Source: Scalesia atractyloides
Taxonomy: Eukaryota; Streptophyta; Magnoliopsida; Asterales; Asteraceae
Length of the DNA: 64,000 nt
Assembly: GCA_947069175.1 (NCBI GenBank)
Contig: CAMTDV010000007.1
Coordinates: 50,797,681 to 50,861,680 of the forward strand
Direction of reading: 5' to 3'
Positions 21,363 to 33,104 of this stretch are shown here, piece after piece (position 1 is the stretch's first letter; each line of letters begins with the position of its first letter). A model generated the notes under the pieces. The model searched no databases. It saw only the letters and a program-made list of their open reading frames with translations, and was not told the origin of the DNA. Both the position numbers and the translations under genes were made by a program.

Positions 21363-22610
21363 TTATACATCATTGATGAGGAATGTACCTGTTATGACGT
21401 TATTGTCATTAACGGCCTCCCCGACATTCATCTGGAAGGCACGAGCATTCCCTTTCTTAGCCTCTCCAGGCTTTGCATCATTATTTTTGAGGTTCTTAGG
21501 GCAGTTAAACTTAATATGCCATTTTTCATTACAACCGTAGTAGACGACATTCTTAAGATCCTTGCACTCTAGGGTCTTATGCCCCTTTTTTCTTACAGAT
21601 ACCACAGGGTTTAGCCTGTGAATCAATACTACACTGTCTCCAATGCATACGGTTGCAACTTTTACATGTCGGCGTTATGCCCGACTAATCTTGGTTCCTT
21701 CTGAACCCAAATCTCCCTTTATTTATCTTATTAAATCTTTGGGAGTTACCATCCTCTCTCTTCCTTTTCCCGTCAGTCTCAGCTTTAACTAACTTTTGCC
21801 TCACCAAATCTAAGGTGAGGGAGAGGGATAGGTCAACAGTAGACCTGTAGGTACTAGGCTGAGCAGCCTTTACCATGCCCCTTTTCTCAGGGCACTAACC
21901 CATTAATGAAACCCGCAATGCGTTTGGGTTCAGGGGTGATTAAATAGGAAACTAATCTAGACCGGGAATTGAAGTCAGAAACATACTTTCTACAGTCTAG
22001 ATTCTTCATGGTGAGAGTCAGAAAATCTGACTCTATCTTCTCCACCTCATGTGGAGGGTAGTAAGTCTCCTTTACAAGATCAACAAACTTCGACCATCCC
22101 AAGTTGTACAGGTGTACCTTACCTGTTGATTGGACCATTGACTTCCACCAAATCAGGGCATTACCCTTGAAGGACTGTGATACATACTTTACCACATCCT
22201 TATCAGTATAACCACTGATATCCACTATCGTCTCCATTTCATCAAGCAAATTAAGGCTTCTACCGCTCCCTTCTCTCCATTAAAATCAAAGGGTTTATAG
22301 GAGATGAAGTATTTATAGGTACATCCGTCTTTAGAAGAATGGGACCCATCATTAAATTCTAATTTTCTTGGTTCACTCTTCGCATTTGAATAGTGAATAG
22401 AGCTCTCCTTTCGAGCTGATGATGGTGGAATAGATAAAGGTCTGGAGCGAGTAGCGCTAGACTCCTTAACTTTTTCTATGGCCTTTTCATGGCCTTTCCA
22501 ACAGCTGTATCAATGCGAGCTTGGAAATTATCATCATTAATGGCTATATTTTCAGCTTTGTAAGAGTTAATCTCTCGGTGGCTACTTTGCGCCTCGTCCG
22601 AGTTTGCCAT
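21363..22610 (-). pseudogene. G1 gag with one zinc knuckle
   Basis: ATG at 22610 (complement) opens with MANSDEAQSSHREIN. Further on, 21887-22249 is a gag capsid domain with the conserved aromatic pattern ALIWWKSMV, then FVDLVKETYYPP. The nucleocapsid part (21363-21626) has a zinc knuckle YYGCNEKWHIKFNC in which the first Cys is replaced by Tyr. Frameshifts and a stop near 22250 split it. Gag would coat element RNA in virus-like particles. Confidence 0.83.
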
Positions 22611-23838
22611 TCTTGAAGCTTTGGTTCCAAACACCAACTTAAACTTCTCTTAGCCATGGTATTAATAACCGTATTGGCTTTAAAATTTTGGATATACAAA
22701 TCCATCGCTTAATCCAACTAGTGTGAATATAATTCACAACTCTTAGGCTTAACATTCTATGAATGTTATCTATATTTGGCCTAGGTCTCAAAAGGACCAT
22801 CAGAGGTAAATTACAATTTGGACGTAGTCCAAATATTATTAGACAGTGGATCGTAATGTCACAACTGTCATTGTCATTAGACAATTATATGTAGCTCATA
22901 GGCTTGTCACGAAGGACGTTAAAAGATGGCTCGCAGGCCTGTCACTAATGGACATATAGGTATGGCACGTTGGCCTGTCACTAATGGACATATAGGTATG
23001 GCACGTTGGCCTGCCACTAATGGATATAAAATATGGCACGTTCGCCTACCACTAATGGACATATAATATGGCACGTTGGCCTGTCACTAATGGACATAAA
23101 ATATGGCATGTTGGCCTGTCACTAATGGACATATAATATGGCACGTTGGCACTACATCACTAATGGACATAAAATATGGCACGATGGCCTGTCACGAATG
23201 GACATATAATATGGCACGTTGGCACTACATCGCTAATGGATGTCAATCATAATCATTGCACTGATGATATTAGCCGGGATCATATTTATCACATGGGCTA
23301 TATAATAGGTTAGGACGTAATCCATTTACCTAGATGGCTAGTGTGTTTCTCAAGTACACTACCAGGAGTATGAACATTCCTGAATGTTAACATAAGAGTA
23401 TCTTAATGGTTGATTAATGGTCACGGTCGCATTGACCTTAACGACCTGGAGGCTTGAACATAGTCCACCACCTCTGGATAGAAGGATAACTCTCCTTAAC
23501 AATCATGATAGAAGGCCATTTTATCCTTAAGTATCATTTATAAGCTGAAAAATATGTGGTCTGTGCCACTTGGCTAATCAAAACTGTTAAGATCTTTTTG
23601 GAATTATATAGCAGAGCATAAATTTTGAGTAAAATCGAGACGTTCGCTTGAAGAGGATGAATACGTATATATATAATTCCAAAATATTTCATTAAATGCC
23701 AGTAAGAAATTACAATACTAGGAATAAATAAATAAAACAAATTGTCCACACAAGGACTTAAAAGAAATAAAAATGTCCACAGGAACTAAAAAATAACAAT
23801 GTCCTCACAGGGACTAACATATATTATTAGTAGAGACT
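22611..23838 (-). other. G1 spacer between pre-gag ORF and gag
   Basis: About 1.2 kb without a supported gene. It contains the minisatellite listed next. The remainder (23250-23838) is AT-rich; frames such as 23534-23749 show no recognisable domain. A spacer this long between two 5' frames is unusual for a gypsy element. Confidence 0.6.
22901..23242 (-). repeat. 35-38-bp minisatellite in G1 spacer
   Basis: Nine to ten copies of a unit reading, on the plus strand, GGCCTGTCACTAATGGACAT followed by ATAATATGGCACGTT. Some copies carry GGCACTACATC in place of GGCCTGTC, so there are at least two unit types, partly alternating at the right end. No G2 counterpart is visible because that region is deleted there. 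Confidence 0.92.
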
Positions 23839-24882
23839 TCACTCATCCTTCTTTCCCTTAACCAACTTGGAGAGCTTCTTGAATAATTTATTCGTCTTCT
23901 TCTCTGTTTTCTCCGCTTGTTTTTGCATCTCCTTCATTCGTTCCAAGGCCACATTGATGGCCTCATGTGGCGACGGAGGTTGTGGTTATGGCATAACAAG
24001 ATACTGGTACTCATAACTTGGATATCCAATAAGTGGATAAGCAGGTGGGAAAGGAGATGGGTAAAATGTGTTATGCATGACCGCTTTCATATAAGGCTCA
24101 GGCGACAATGCCTGGTAATTTACCGGCGTAGACGGGTTAAAAGGATCATATCAAGATGTATCCTAGATATGTAGGAATAGGGTTATTAAAACCCGATGGT
24201 GGTGGTTGAATCACTAGTGATGGTGTTGGTTCCACCACAGGTGAAGCATTGGAGGGTCCACCCATTTGTGGGTCCTCGTGAATGGTGGGGTAAGTTTTGG
24301 GTAACGGTGGTAGCGAACCTGACCGTTGACTTGCACGTACCGAAATACGCGCTCCTCGTTTCCTTCTTGGTGACTCAGGTGGCGGTTGAGGTTGTTCCAC
24401 CGGTTCCATATAAACATCTTCTTATACAGGAGGTGTTGCAGGTGATGGGAAGGAGTGTTAGCAAAAGTGAATTGGTTCCAATATTGGTCCCATTCATTAG
24501 GACCTTGGTATGGCGATCCGGCGTAGGAGTTTGAATCGCTAGATATATCGATTGGATGTTGCGTGCGATCCTGACGGCGACATTTCTGGATCGGAGTCCT
24601 CGTCCATTGTGTTGGGTTGATCCAACTAATTCTGATCAGCTGGGGTGTGTTGAAATAATGGTTAGGGTTAAACTCATCATGATTTGAATGATGAGAGTGG
24701 TGTGATTGGTACGAATGATATGAGTGGTACGAGTTTTGGGTGTGAGTAGGTGAATGTCTTGATAGCGGCCAGGAGTCCCCTGAATCCTCATAAGGATTCG
24801 AGTGATGGGGTTGTGAAAGGATGTGTCCAGATGGTCCTCCCCTCATAGGTCCTTTACCTCTTCCTCGTACTCTTGGCGACAT
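23839..24882 (-). pseudogene. G1 pre-gag Pro/Gln-rich ORF
   Basis: ATG at 24882 (complement), stop TGA at 23839-23841, 347 codons if frameshifts are ignored. Order: Arg/Gly-rich N-terminus (MSPRVRGRGKGPMRGG), Ser/His/Tyr-rich tract (SYHSYHSYQSHHSHHS), DEFNP segment, a P-I-D-I-S-S-D acidic part, PRRKRGAR basic part, Pro-rich part and a Lys-rich end (KLVKGKKDE). At least one frameshift, near 24400, divides it. From memory, comparable uncharacterised frames precede gag in Asteraceae gypsy elements. The low-complexity, basic ends suggest an RNA-binding or condensate-forming role, which is inference. Confidence 0.72.
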
Positions 24883-25040
24883 TTTCCTGTTAAAAATCAA
24901 ATAAAAAACAATACTAATAATTTAATAAAGAGATGAGTAATCCTAGGTCAAAGCCTAGACTCGGAAGTCTAAGGAATGTTCTTTTGTGTAAGTTTGAGAT
25001 TAAACACAAGAAGGCTAGTGTTTAATTCTCTCAAACGTTG

Positions 25041-25052
25041 GCTCTGATACCA
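25041..25052 (-). other. G1 primer-binding site
   Basis: The complement reads TGGTATCAGAGC, a 12-base match to the 3' end of initiator tRNA-Met, three bases after the 5' LTR end. It fixes the orientation of G1. Confidence 0.9.
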
Positions 25053-27633
25053 ACCTGTCACACCCCTTTTACTACAACCAAACACCGGTGGACCCGGGTG
25101 GGGAATATCGTGACGTAAGTTGATATCATCATAGTCAATTAAACACAACACAATGGAAGTCTTGGATTTAAATTACTATTACAAACCAAAATGTTCAAAG
25201 TACTAAAAATAATATACAGACGGCTTGTAATGGAAGATCCACAGGCGGATCGTAAAATGTACAAATATGTATAACAGACTTTAGGGCAGACCTAAGGATT
25301 TGTAAGATCCTCTTATATCACTACCGAGCAACTTCCAGACTATTTCGAATTGTACCTGCAAGCTTAGTCTTTTCAAAATACGTCAGCTTTCCTGGTAAAT
25401 ACACCCAACTGACTCATCTTGAAAACATTTGAAAAATGATTTAATGCATATGGCACAAAATCTTTTATAACTTGGGAAAGTTACTTTGTAACCTTTTTAA
25501 CAGATTCACATGTTTGTCCATACATACAGGGCCCATTACGAAGACCGAGACATGATTAACGTACACACCACTTAAGAACTCACAAAGGAGTTATCCCCAA
25601 CTTTGTGGGTAAAAATAATTTAGCATGAGCGTTTGTCAGGTGTATGCCTGCACCCCGCGCTTTGGTCGTGGCCATTATCTAATGTAATGAGCCGAGGATA
25701 TCCAGGACACGGTCATTAACCCTTGATGTTTAAGTTATCAAACAAAACTGATTAAAATGGAATATGCGGATTTACTAGCCACAACCCGGCATTCGATGAT
25801 CCCATTTCCGACCAAGCAGTAATAGTTTACCGTAACCCAAGCCCGTATAGGTGAAATAAGTCTAGAGTATTTACCTGAGCTAGTCTTGGCTTAAATGCAA
25901 GATATAATATCTCAGCCGTACACAAAATGAACTCAATGCAGGTAGCATTTACCGGAAGGCTCTAGTCTGGATTATGGCATAAGCTAACCAATTAAAATGC
26001 TAATGGTCTTATTTAAGTCATAGACTTAGACCGACTAGCGTAGAGGAGCAAAACTGTATAACACGCTAGATTAAGCGATGACCGGATAGAATGTAGTTTA
26101 AATCCAACAAGTGCTATGACTTGTATGATATGGGTAAACCATAAGCATTCTGGATTTTGAGACTTAAATGATAAGGTTAAACCCGTTTCGGTTAATTTCC
26201 GTAAACTAGTTACATATACTTAACCGTGCGCATATAAGCGATATCGGGTAACCGGATAAGTCATGGATAAGTTCTATATGCCATTATACTTTAAATAAAC
26301 TGTAATATCAGTAGGATATCAACTTACATGCTCGTTAAGATTTTAAAATGAAACTATGCCTCATAAGGGCATTTCGGTAATTATATACCGATAAAAGGAA
26401 CTAGAATATATTTTGGTATTATGATCATAAGTATTCTAGAAAAATAATTAATTTATGATACAATATTAGTAAGATAATTATTATATGTCTAATTTATCTT
26501 TTATGGCCAAATTATGCACCGTAGGACATTTTGGTCAATTTACACATAGTTTTATAATTTATTTTGGATTCTGAGTTTACATCATGTACCTACTGTTAAA
26601 ATATTTAAATAAGTTTTAAAAATCAGTAGGTAACAAGTTTTAAAACCATACTATGCGTCGAAACAGCGCTTATGTCGTAAAATGACGATTTGTGTGAAGT
26701 TTAGTAAAACCTGATGTTAAGGTCAGTTTAATTATTTTAGATATGTTATTTAATATAACATATCAGTAGGTAAAAGTTTTGATATGAAAAGTATATTAAA
26801 ATCATTTTATGAGCCACAAGGGCTTTATCATCATTTGTCGACATAATACAAGAACTTGTACATAAACTCAGTATACAATCAGATTGGCATCCCAAATAAT
26901 ATTACTTATGATATTACATTAGTAGGAAACTCATTTTCAAGTTCGTTACCGATTAAACCTTATTATTCGTAAAAAGGGCATTTTAGTCAAAATGGCATAA
27001 TAACGGAACTTGTGCATAAACTCAGATTCTGATTATGATCATGTAATATAACCTTAGGGAGTTATGCTACATTATTGCAACCTTAGATCAGTAGCTAACT
27101 AATCTAAATTGGGTCAGAATCAAAAGTCAAAGCAGAAGTCAAACTTTGCGACTTTCGGTTGGAAACCGACCCTAGAACTGAAATTGACGAGCCAACATGT
27201 TCTAATAATTATTATCAACTTGTTTATGTTCTTAACATATATAAGCTCAGTTTATAATATTTTCGAAAACTGGCCTGTTTGACTTTTTAATAATAAACTA
27301 TAACCCGTCAATTGGTCTAGCAAACGTGATCTTTAGGAGGTGCCATTTCTAGGGATTAACACCTACCTTATTACGATCACTTAGCCATGTTCGTTATGAA
27401 CAATGGCTAGACCATAATGGTCTTAATCGAAAGTCAAGGCGTTTTCTGTAAAACGCTTGACTTTTGGCTATGAAATCCTATAAACGAAAATGCAAGAGAA
27501 AGGAACACTTACAAGTGATTCCTAGGATGAAATAGAACTAAGTTGGATACTCCTTTCAGTTAGGAACTTCCAGAGGAGGGAGATAGAATGAAGATTGAGA
27601 AAGGTGCAAGTTCAAGTGGTAAACCTTGGCACA

Positions 27634-27643
27634 TATTTATAGT
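27634..27643 (-). promoter_or_regulatory. TATA box of G1 5' LTR
   Basis: The complement reads ACTATAAATATG. It lies about 0.5 kb downstream of the minisatellite in LTR order, and the same motif is at 17207-17216 in the other LTR. Confidence 0.5.
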
Positions 27644-28129
27644 TGGAGAGCTTGAAGGAGGTCATGCCAGATGTTAGAGGGTGTTAGAAGGAGCTTACAA
27701 GTGTCCTAAAACTGGCATATCAGTTTGGTAGTCCATGGTTTCAAATCAAATGGTTTTTGGCAACATGTGTGGAGGTCAAGGCAATTTTCTACAGACATAG
27801 GCCTCTGGCGGGCCGCGAGAGGCCAGGCCTGTGCCTCTCGTGCCCCGCCAGCGCCCCATGGTTACTTTCAAAGTTTGTCTCATTTAGCCCCTCAACTTAT
27901 TAAAACCTCTAAAACACCTTTATAAGCATATTTAGCCCTCCGTAGCAAACATTTGGCGTACCCGGGAGTATATTCGGACATTATCTCAGTTCGTTAAAAG
28001 GTCACTCAGAGGTATAAATTAACATGTTGACACTTTTAACCCCTCCATCGTCCAACTTTTACTTATTTACATATTGAATCCCTCTCGTCCAACAACTGGC
28101 ACATATGAGAGTTAGGACTTCGTAAAGGA

Positions 28130-28396
28130 TCACTCAGAGGCTCAGTATAAGCAAGTTGACTTCGATGTCACTCAGAGGCTGGCATGTTGACACAAATAGT
28201 CACTCAGAGGCCAAGTTTAAGCATGTTGACACTAATGGTCACTAAGAGGCTAAGTTTAAGCATGTTGACACTAATGGTCACTAAGTGGCTAAGTTTTAAG
28301 CATGTTGAGACTAATGGTCACTCAGAGGCTCGATTTATGCTTGTTGACATCAGAGGGTCACTTAGAGGCTTAGTTTGAGCATTTTGACAGCTTTGG
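28130..28396 (-). repeat. U3 minisatellite of G1 5' LTR
   Basis: The same unit as at 17711-17978 (TCACTCAGAGGCTAAG and so on), with scattered substitutions, for example CTAAGAGG and CTAAGTGG in place of CATTTAGAGG. Frame 28184-28378 is a translation of this repeat, not a gene. Confidence 0.87.
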
Positions 28397-28477
28397 TCCT
28401 TATTAGTCTTTAATAGACTTAAAAAAAATACAACACGTGTCACTATACTATTGGACACGATTTTACGAGGTGTTACA

Positions 28478-28736
28478 CTTCGCAAGAAGGTACCTCACTT
28501 CACATGAGGGTAAAACGTGTCTATAAATGGTGTCGTGTGTTCATTGTGATGTAAGTTTTGGAATTCCCATAGGGGAAATGTTGATTTCACCAGCTTGACA
28601 AGATGTATATTCTTTCGGTATGAATGAATGAAGCTTCCACTGATTCTGTTTCTACTCCTTTCTTAATAACATTCTACCGAAATTAGTGATATTATGCCCA
28701 AACTTCCGTCTAGAACCGCCGGATCCTGGACTTTCA
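28478..28736 (+). repeat. Family B LTR1, right part
   Basis: Resumes LTR1 after G1, starting with the duplicated CTTCG. It has a TATA motif CTATAAATGG (about 28521-28530) in place of the usual CTATAAATAG and ends GGACTTTCA at 28736. Confidence 0.9.
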
Positions 28737-30493
28737 TTTGGTATCAGAGCTACGGAGTTTGCACCTACGCTCATGAATTATAGACTTAGGAAGGTCTTAG
28801 ACGTAAAGAATCAAATAAACGGACAAAAAGTAAAATTGAACCTATAGGATTGTTAGAAAATCATTTTCGAAAAATCATCTTGAAATTCGTAGAAATAAAG
28901 ATTTTGGATCGAAAAATGTGTTCATAATGGATTACCTTCGCATAAAGATAGCCGCCACTTCGCACGAAGGTAGTTACCTTCGCACGAAGGTAGTTACCTT
29001 CGCACGAAGGTAGTTACCTTCGCACGAAGGTAGTTACCTTCGCACGAAGTAGTTACCTTCGTATGAAGGTAACTAGGTATGCTTAAAAAGTCATTTTTTG
29101 ATAGTATTGACCAGACGCATATCTAGTAAAAATTGGTAATTGCAGCTTTTTTCGAGATTTTAACATCCAATTCGGGTTTTTTGGGGACACCATCTTGAGC
29201 TTCAGAGTACAAAATTGATGATACGATCAGAGTTGGTTGAAGATAACGGGATAGTCACTGATAAAGATGCAAAATGATGATCTTCTAGTATAGTCACTAT
29301 CAATGGGCCATAACGTTAAATCCACTTTGATAATAACTAATTTTTCGATATTTGAGGGGGAATTTCAGTGAAAATTTTGGTACGGTCAGAATCTGCAAAA
29401 ATGAGGGGAATAAAAATTTCACGTGTATATGAAGTTTCTGGTATTTTTGAAATTCGTGACCTTGCAACTCTATTCGGGTGGTTACGACTACAGATTATTT
29501 GTTGATGCAAAGTGTCTTGGATTTTCCTGTACTAGATCAAAGTGTAATCATAATTCATTAGTGATGAGATCAAGTTGATGTCTACTTTTCGTAAAAGTGG
29601 GGTTGCATAATTGAGTCTTGGAGGAGTTGTTTATCGGATCTCGTAGTCGTGGTCACGCTGATGCTTAAGTCTTCGTACAAGCTGGTTGCACACACGACTC
29701 CTTAGTGGTACAAAGTATCCAATTTAATTCTTCAAGGCAAATGAACTGTTTTCCGGACTAGCTGAAAGGAAATGAGATGTTTTGTGGTTTTAGTTGCGTC
29801 GGTACTAAAGAGGAAGGCTATATACGTGCAATTCATGACTAAAGAAGATGATATAATGGATCTTTCGGACAAAGAAGTGTACCGGTTGCTCACGAAATAG
29901 ACTATACATTTGAGATTGTTATGAAAGACCAAGATTACTTGTTTGATCTTGAAAGAAGAAGATAAGATTACTGTGTGTTATCAAATGAATTGCTAATTGA
30001 GAAGATTACCAATTTGCTAATCAATCATTAAGGAGTATGCTTAAACGTTATTACGAAAATTGGGATTTCAGATTTCGCAGATATTCATTGATTTGAAGTT
30101 ATCGTTATTGTAATTCGAAGTTTCTATCAGTTGTCGGTTGGGTTTTAAAGATCAGAGGATCGAGCATAGGAGGAGAGCGCTAAACCGAATGCGGATGCGG
30201 TCAAAATTGAAACAGAGAAGCTGCATTGATTAATTTCGAGTTAGTAATTATTCAAGAAAATTTGTCGATTAAGCAATTTAGAGGAGGTTGGAAACCCTGC
30301 AAACAAGAACCTGAACTGGAGAAATTGTTTCAGGGGGGATGTAATGTAGATAATACAAACCCGAATCATCAATCAACTTGGAATTTGTTGACGCGTTCTA
30401 TGACATCGACATATACCTTGATTGAAGTTGCAGAATATTCAAACACGGCTCTCATATTTCAAGATCAAGATCAAGCTTCACTAAGGGGGAAAT
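28737..30493 (+). mobile_element. Family B body 1
   Basis: Primer site TGGTATCAGAGC at 28739-28750; purine tract at about 30483-30492. It holds a 20-bp tandem palindromic repeat (28961-29058) that is expanded relative to other bodies. Near the 3' end a 102-codon frame (30226-30534) runs into LTR2; similar frames occur in bodies 2, 3 and 7. There is no gag, protease, RT or integrase. Sequence is homologous to family A bodies, so the group has one origin. Confidence 0.88.
28961..29058 (+). repeat. 20-bp palindromic tandem repeat
   Basis: Four full and one partial copy of CGCACGAAGGTAGTTACCTT. Each unit combines two overlapping dyads, CCTTCGCACGAAGG and AAGGTAGTTACCTT, so single strands could form a chain of hairpins. 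Other bodies have only one or two copies here. Confidence 0.92.
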
Positions 30494-30935
30494 TGTTGAT
30501 GCACTTTGCGTCTGTCACTGTAGGAATTGGCTAGATACAGTGTGTTTATAATATTGTATAGAATAGATACGAACACACGATCCAAGTGTGAACGAGAACG
30601 GTTTTTTAGTGTCCCTTCGTACGAAGTGATAGCTTACTTCGCACGAAGGTAATAGTTATCTTCATACGAAGGTAAGCTACCTTCGCACGAAGGTAATTTC
30701 CTCACTTCGTACAAGGGCAGAACTTGTCTATAAATAGTGTCGTGTGTTCATTGTGATGTAAGTTTGGGAGTTCCCAGAGGGGAATTTCGCCAACTTGACA
30801 AGATGTATACTCTTTCGATATGAATGAATGAAGCTTCCACTGATTCTGTTTCTACTCCTTTCTTAATAACATTCTACCGAATTAGTGATATTATGCCCAA
30901 ACTTCCGTCAAGAACCGTCGGATCCTGGACTTTCA
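30494..30935 (+). repeat. Family B LTR2
   Basis: A complete 442-bp LTR, best used as the type copy. CGTACG-type dyads lie at 30615-30626, 30637-30648, 30661-30670, 30681-30692 and 30705-30715. The TATA box CTATAAATAG is at 30728-30737. Confidence 0.93.
30615..30737 (+). promoter_or_regulatory. Family B LTR promoter (type copy LTR2)
   Basis: Five near-palindromes with cores CGTACG, CGCACG, CATACG, CGCACG and CGTACA, 20-24 bp apart, end just upstream of TATAAATAG. The last, TTCGTACAA, fits the SBP/SPL consensus TNCGTACAA. The same block, with small changes, stands in LTR1, 3, 4, 5, 7 and 8. LTR6 has lost most of it. Confidence 0.65.
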
Positions 30936-32662
30936 GTTGGTATCAGAGCTACCGGGTTTGCACCTATGCTCATGAATTATAGACTTAGGAAGGTTTTCGA
31001 CGTAAAGCATAAATAAACGGACATAAAGTAAAAATGAACTTGTAAGATTGTTAGAAAATCATTTTCGAAAAATCATCTTGAAATTCGTAGAAATAAAGAT
31101 TTTGGATCGAAAAATGTGTTTATAATGGATTACCTTCGTATGAAGATATCCGCCACTTCGCACGAAGATAGACTACCTTCGCACGAAGGTAGTTACCCTC
31201 GTATGAAGGTAACCAGGAAAGCTTAAAAAAGGCATTTTTTGATCGTATTGACGAGACGCGTGTCTAGTAAAAAATTGGTAATTGCAATTTTTTTCAGGAT
31301 TTTAACATCTAATTCGGGTTGTTTGGGGACACCATCTAGAGCTCCAGAGTACAAAATTGATGATACGATCACATTTGGTTGAAGATAACGGGGTAGTCAC
31401 TGATAAAGAAGCAGAATGATGATCTTCTAGTATAATCACTATCAATGGGCCTTAACATTAAATCCACTTTTGATAATAACTAATTTTTCGAAATTTGAGG
31501 GGAATTTCAGTGAAAATTTTGGTACGGTCAGAATATGCAAAAATGAGGGGAATAAAAATTTCACGTATATATGAAGATTCTGGCATTTTTGAAATTCGTG
31601 ACCATGCAACTGTATTCGGGTGGTTACGACTGCAGATTATTTGTTGATGCAAAGTGTCTTATATTTTCCTGTACGAGATCAAAGTGTAGTCATAATTCAT
31701 TAGTGATGAGTTCAAGTTGATGTCTACTTTTCGTAAAAGTGGGGTTGCATAACCGAGTTTTGGAGGAGTTTTTTATCGGATCTCGTAGTCGTGGTCACGC
31801 TGATGTATAAGTCTTCGTACAAGCTGGTTGCACACACGACTGCTTAGTGGTACAAAGTATCTAATATAACTCTGTAAGGTAAATGAACTGTTTTCCGGAC
31901 TAGCCGAAAGGAAATGAGGATGTTTTGTGGTTTTAGTTGCGCCGTACTAACGATGAAGGCTATATACTTGGAATTCATGTCTAAAGAAGATGATATAATG
32001 GATCTTTCGGAAAAAGAAGTGTACCAGTTGCTCACGAAATAGACTATACATTTGAGATTGTTATGAAAGACAAAGATTACTTGTTTGATCTTGAACGAAG
32101 AAGATAAGATTACTGCGTGTTATCAAATGATTTGATTCCGACGAAGAATTGCTAATTGAGAAGATTACCAATTTGCTAATCAATCATTAAGGAGTATGCT
32201 TAAACGTGATTATGGAAATTGGGATTTCAGATTTTCGCGGATATTCATTGATTTGAAGTTATCGTTATTGTAATTCGAAGTTTCTATCAACTGTCGGTTG
32301 GGTTTTAAAGATCAGAGGATCGAGCATAGGAGGAGTGCGCTAAACCGAACGCGGATGCGGTCAAAGTTGAAACGGAGAAGATGCATTGATTAATTTCGAG
32401 TTAGTAATTATTCAAGAAAATTTGTCGATTAAGCAATTTAAAGGAGGTTGGAAACCCAGTAAACAAGAACCTGAACTGGAGAAATTGTTTCAGGTGGGAT
32501 GTAATGTAGATAATACAAACCCGAATCATCAATCAACTTGGAATTTGTTGACGCGTTCTATGACATCGATAGATACTTTGATTGAAGTTGCAGAATATTC
32601 AAACACGGCTCTCATATTTCAAGATCAAGATCAAGCTTGCTAGTGATGTCCAAGGGGGAAAT
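30936..32662 (+). mobile_element. Family B body 2
   Basis: Primer site at 30938-30949, CGTACG/CGCACG cluster at about 31136-31210, and purine tract directly before LTR3. An 85-codon frame at 32386-32643 matches that of body 1 but ends earlier. It contains no enzyme domain. Confidence 0.88.
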
Positions 32663-33104
32663 TGTTGATGCACTTTGCGTCTGTCATTGTAGGAATAGGC
32701 TAGATACAATGTGTGTTTAATATTGTATAGAATAGATACGAACACATGATCCAAGTGCGAACGAGAACGGTTTTTTAGTGTCCCTTCATACGAAGTGGTA
32801 GCTCACTTCGCACGAAGGTAATAGTTATCTTCATACGAAGGTAAGCTACCTTCGCACGAAGGTAATTTCCTCACTTCACACAAGGGCAAAACGTGTGTAT
32901 AAATAGTGTCGTGTGTTCATTGTGATGTAAGTTTTGGAGTTCCCAGAGGGGGATTTCGCCAACTTGACAAGATGTATACTCTTTCGATATGAATGAATGA
33001 AGCTTCCACTGATTCTGTTTCTACTCCTTTCTGAATAACATTCTACGGAATTAGTGATATTATGCCCAACCTTCCGTCTAGAACCGTCAGATCCTGGACT
33101 TTCA
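32663..33104 (+). repeat. Family B LTR3
   Basis: A complete 442-bp LTR. The TATA segment reads TGTATAAATAG (about 32896-32906). It ends GGACTTTCA, followed by a primer site. Confidence 0.92.

Larger units (their letters stand above)
2374..28477 (-). mobile_element. Gypsy element G1 (Ty3-like), minus strand
   Basis: A nearly complete but degenerate Ty3/gypsy retrotransposon in reverse orientation. It starts on the plus strand with TGTCACACC (2374) and ends GGTGTTACA (28477), flanked by CTTCG at 2369-2373 and 28478-28482. Both LTRs are about 3.42 kb. In element order it has the 5' LTR (25056-28477), primer site, a Pro/Gln-rich pre-gag frame, a minisatellite spacer, gag, protease, RT-RNase H, integrase with a chromodomain-like tail, a purine tract, and the 3' LTR split by A1. 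All frames carry frameshifts or stops, so it is not autonomous today. Confidence 0.9.
25056..28477 (-). repeat. G1 5' LTR, complete
   Basis: A 3,422-bp LTR, from TGTAACACC (complement of 28469-28477) to TGTGACA (complement of 25056-25062). It carries the U3 minisatellite at 28130-28396 and a TATA box (complement of about 27634-27643). It gives the uninterrupted sequence that shows where A1 cut the other LTR (after 27436). Confidence 0.92.

Noticed and set aside
28184..28378. Repetitive 64-codon frame in plus orientation
   Set aside because: It is a translation of the G1 U3 minisatellite on the antisense strand.
28739..28750. TGGTATCAGAGC as part of a tRNA gene
   Set aside because: Only the 3' complement of initiator tRNA is present, always next to an LTR end; it is a primer-binding site and no cloverleaf surrounds it.
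28961..29058. Regular 20-bp repeats that might suggest a CRISPR-like array
   Set aside because: There are no unique spacers between copies, the repeat is self-palindromic, and it lies in a plant retroelement body.
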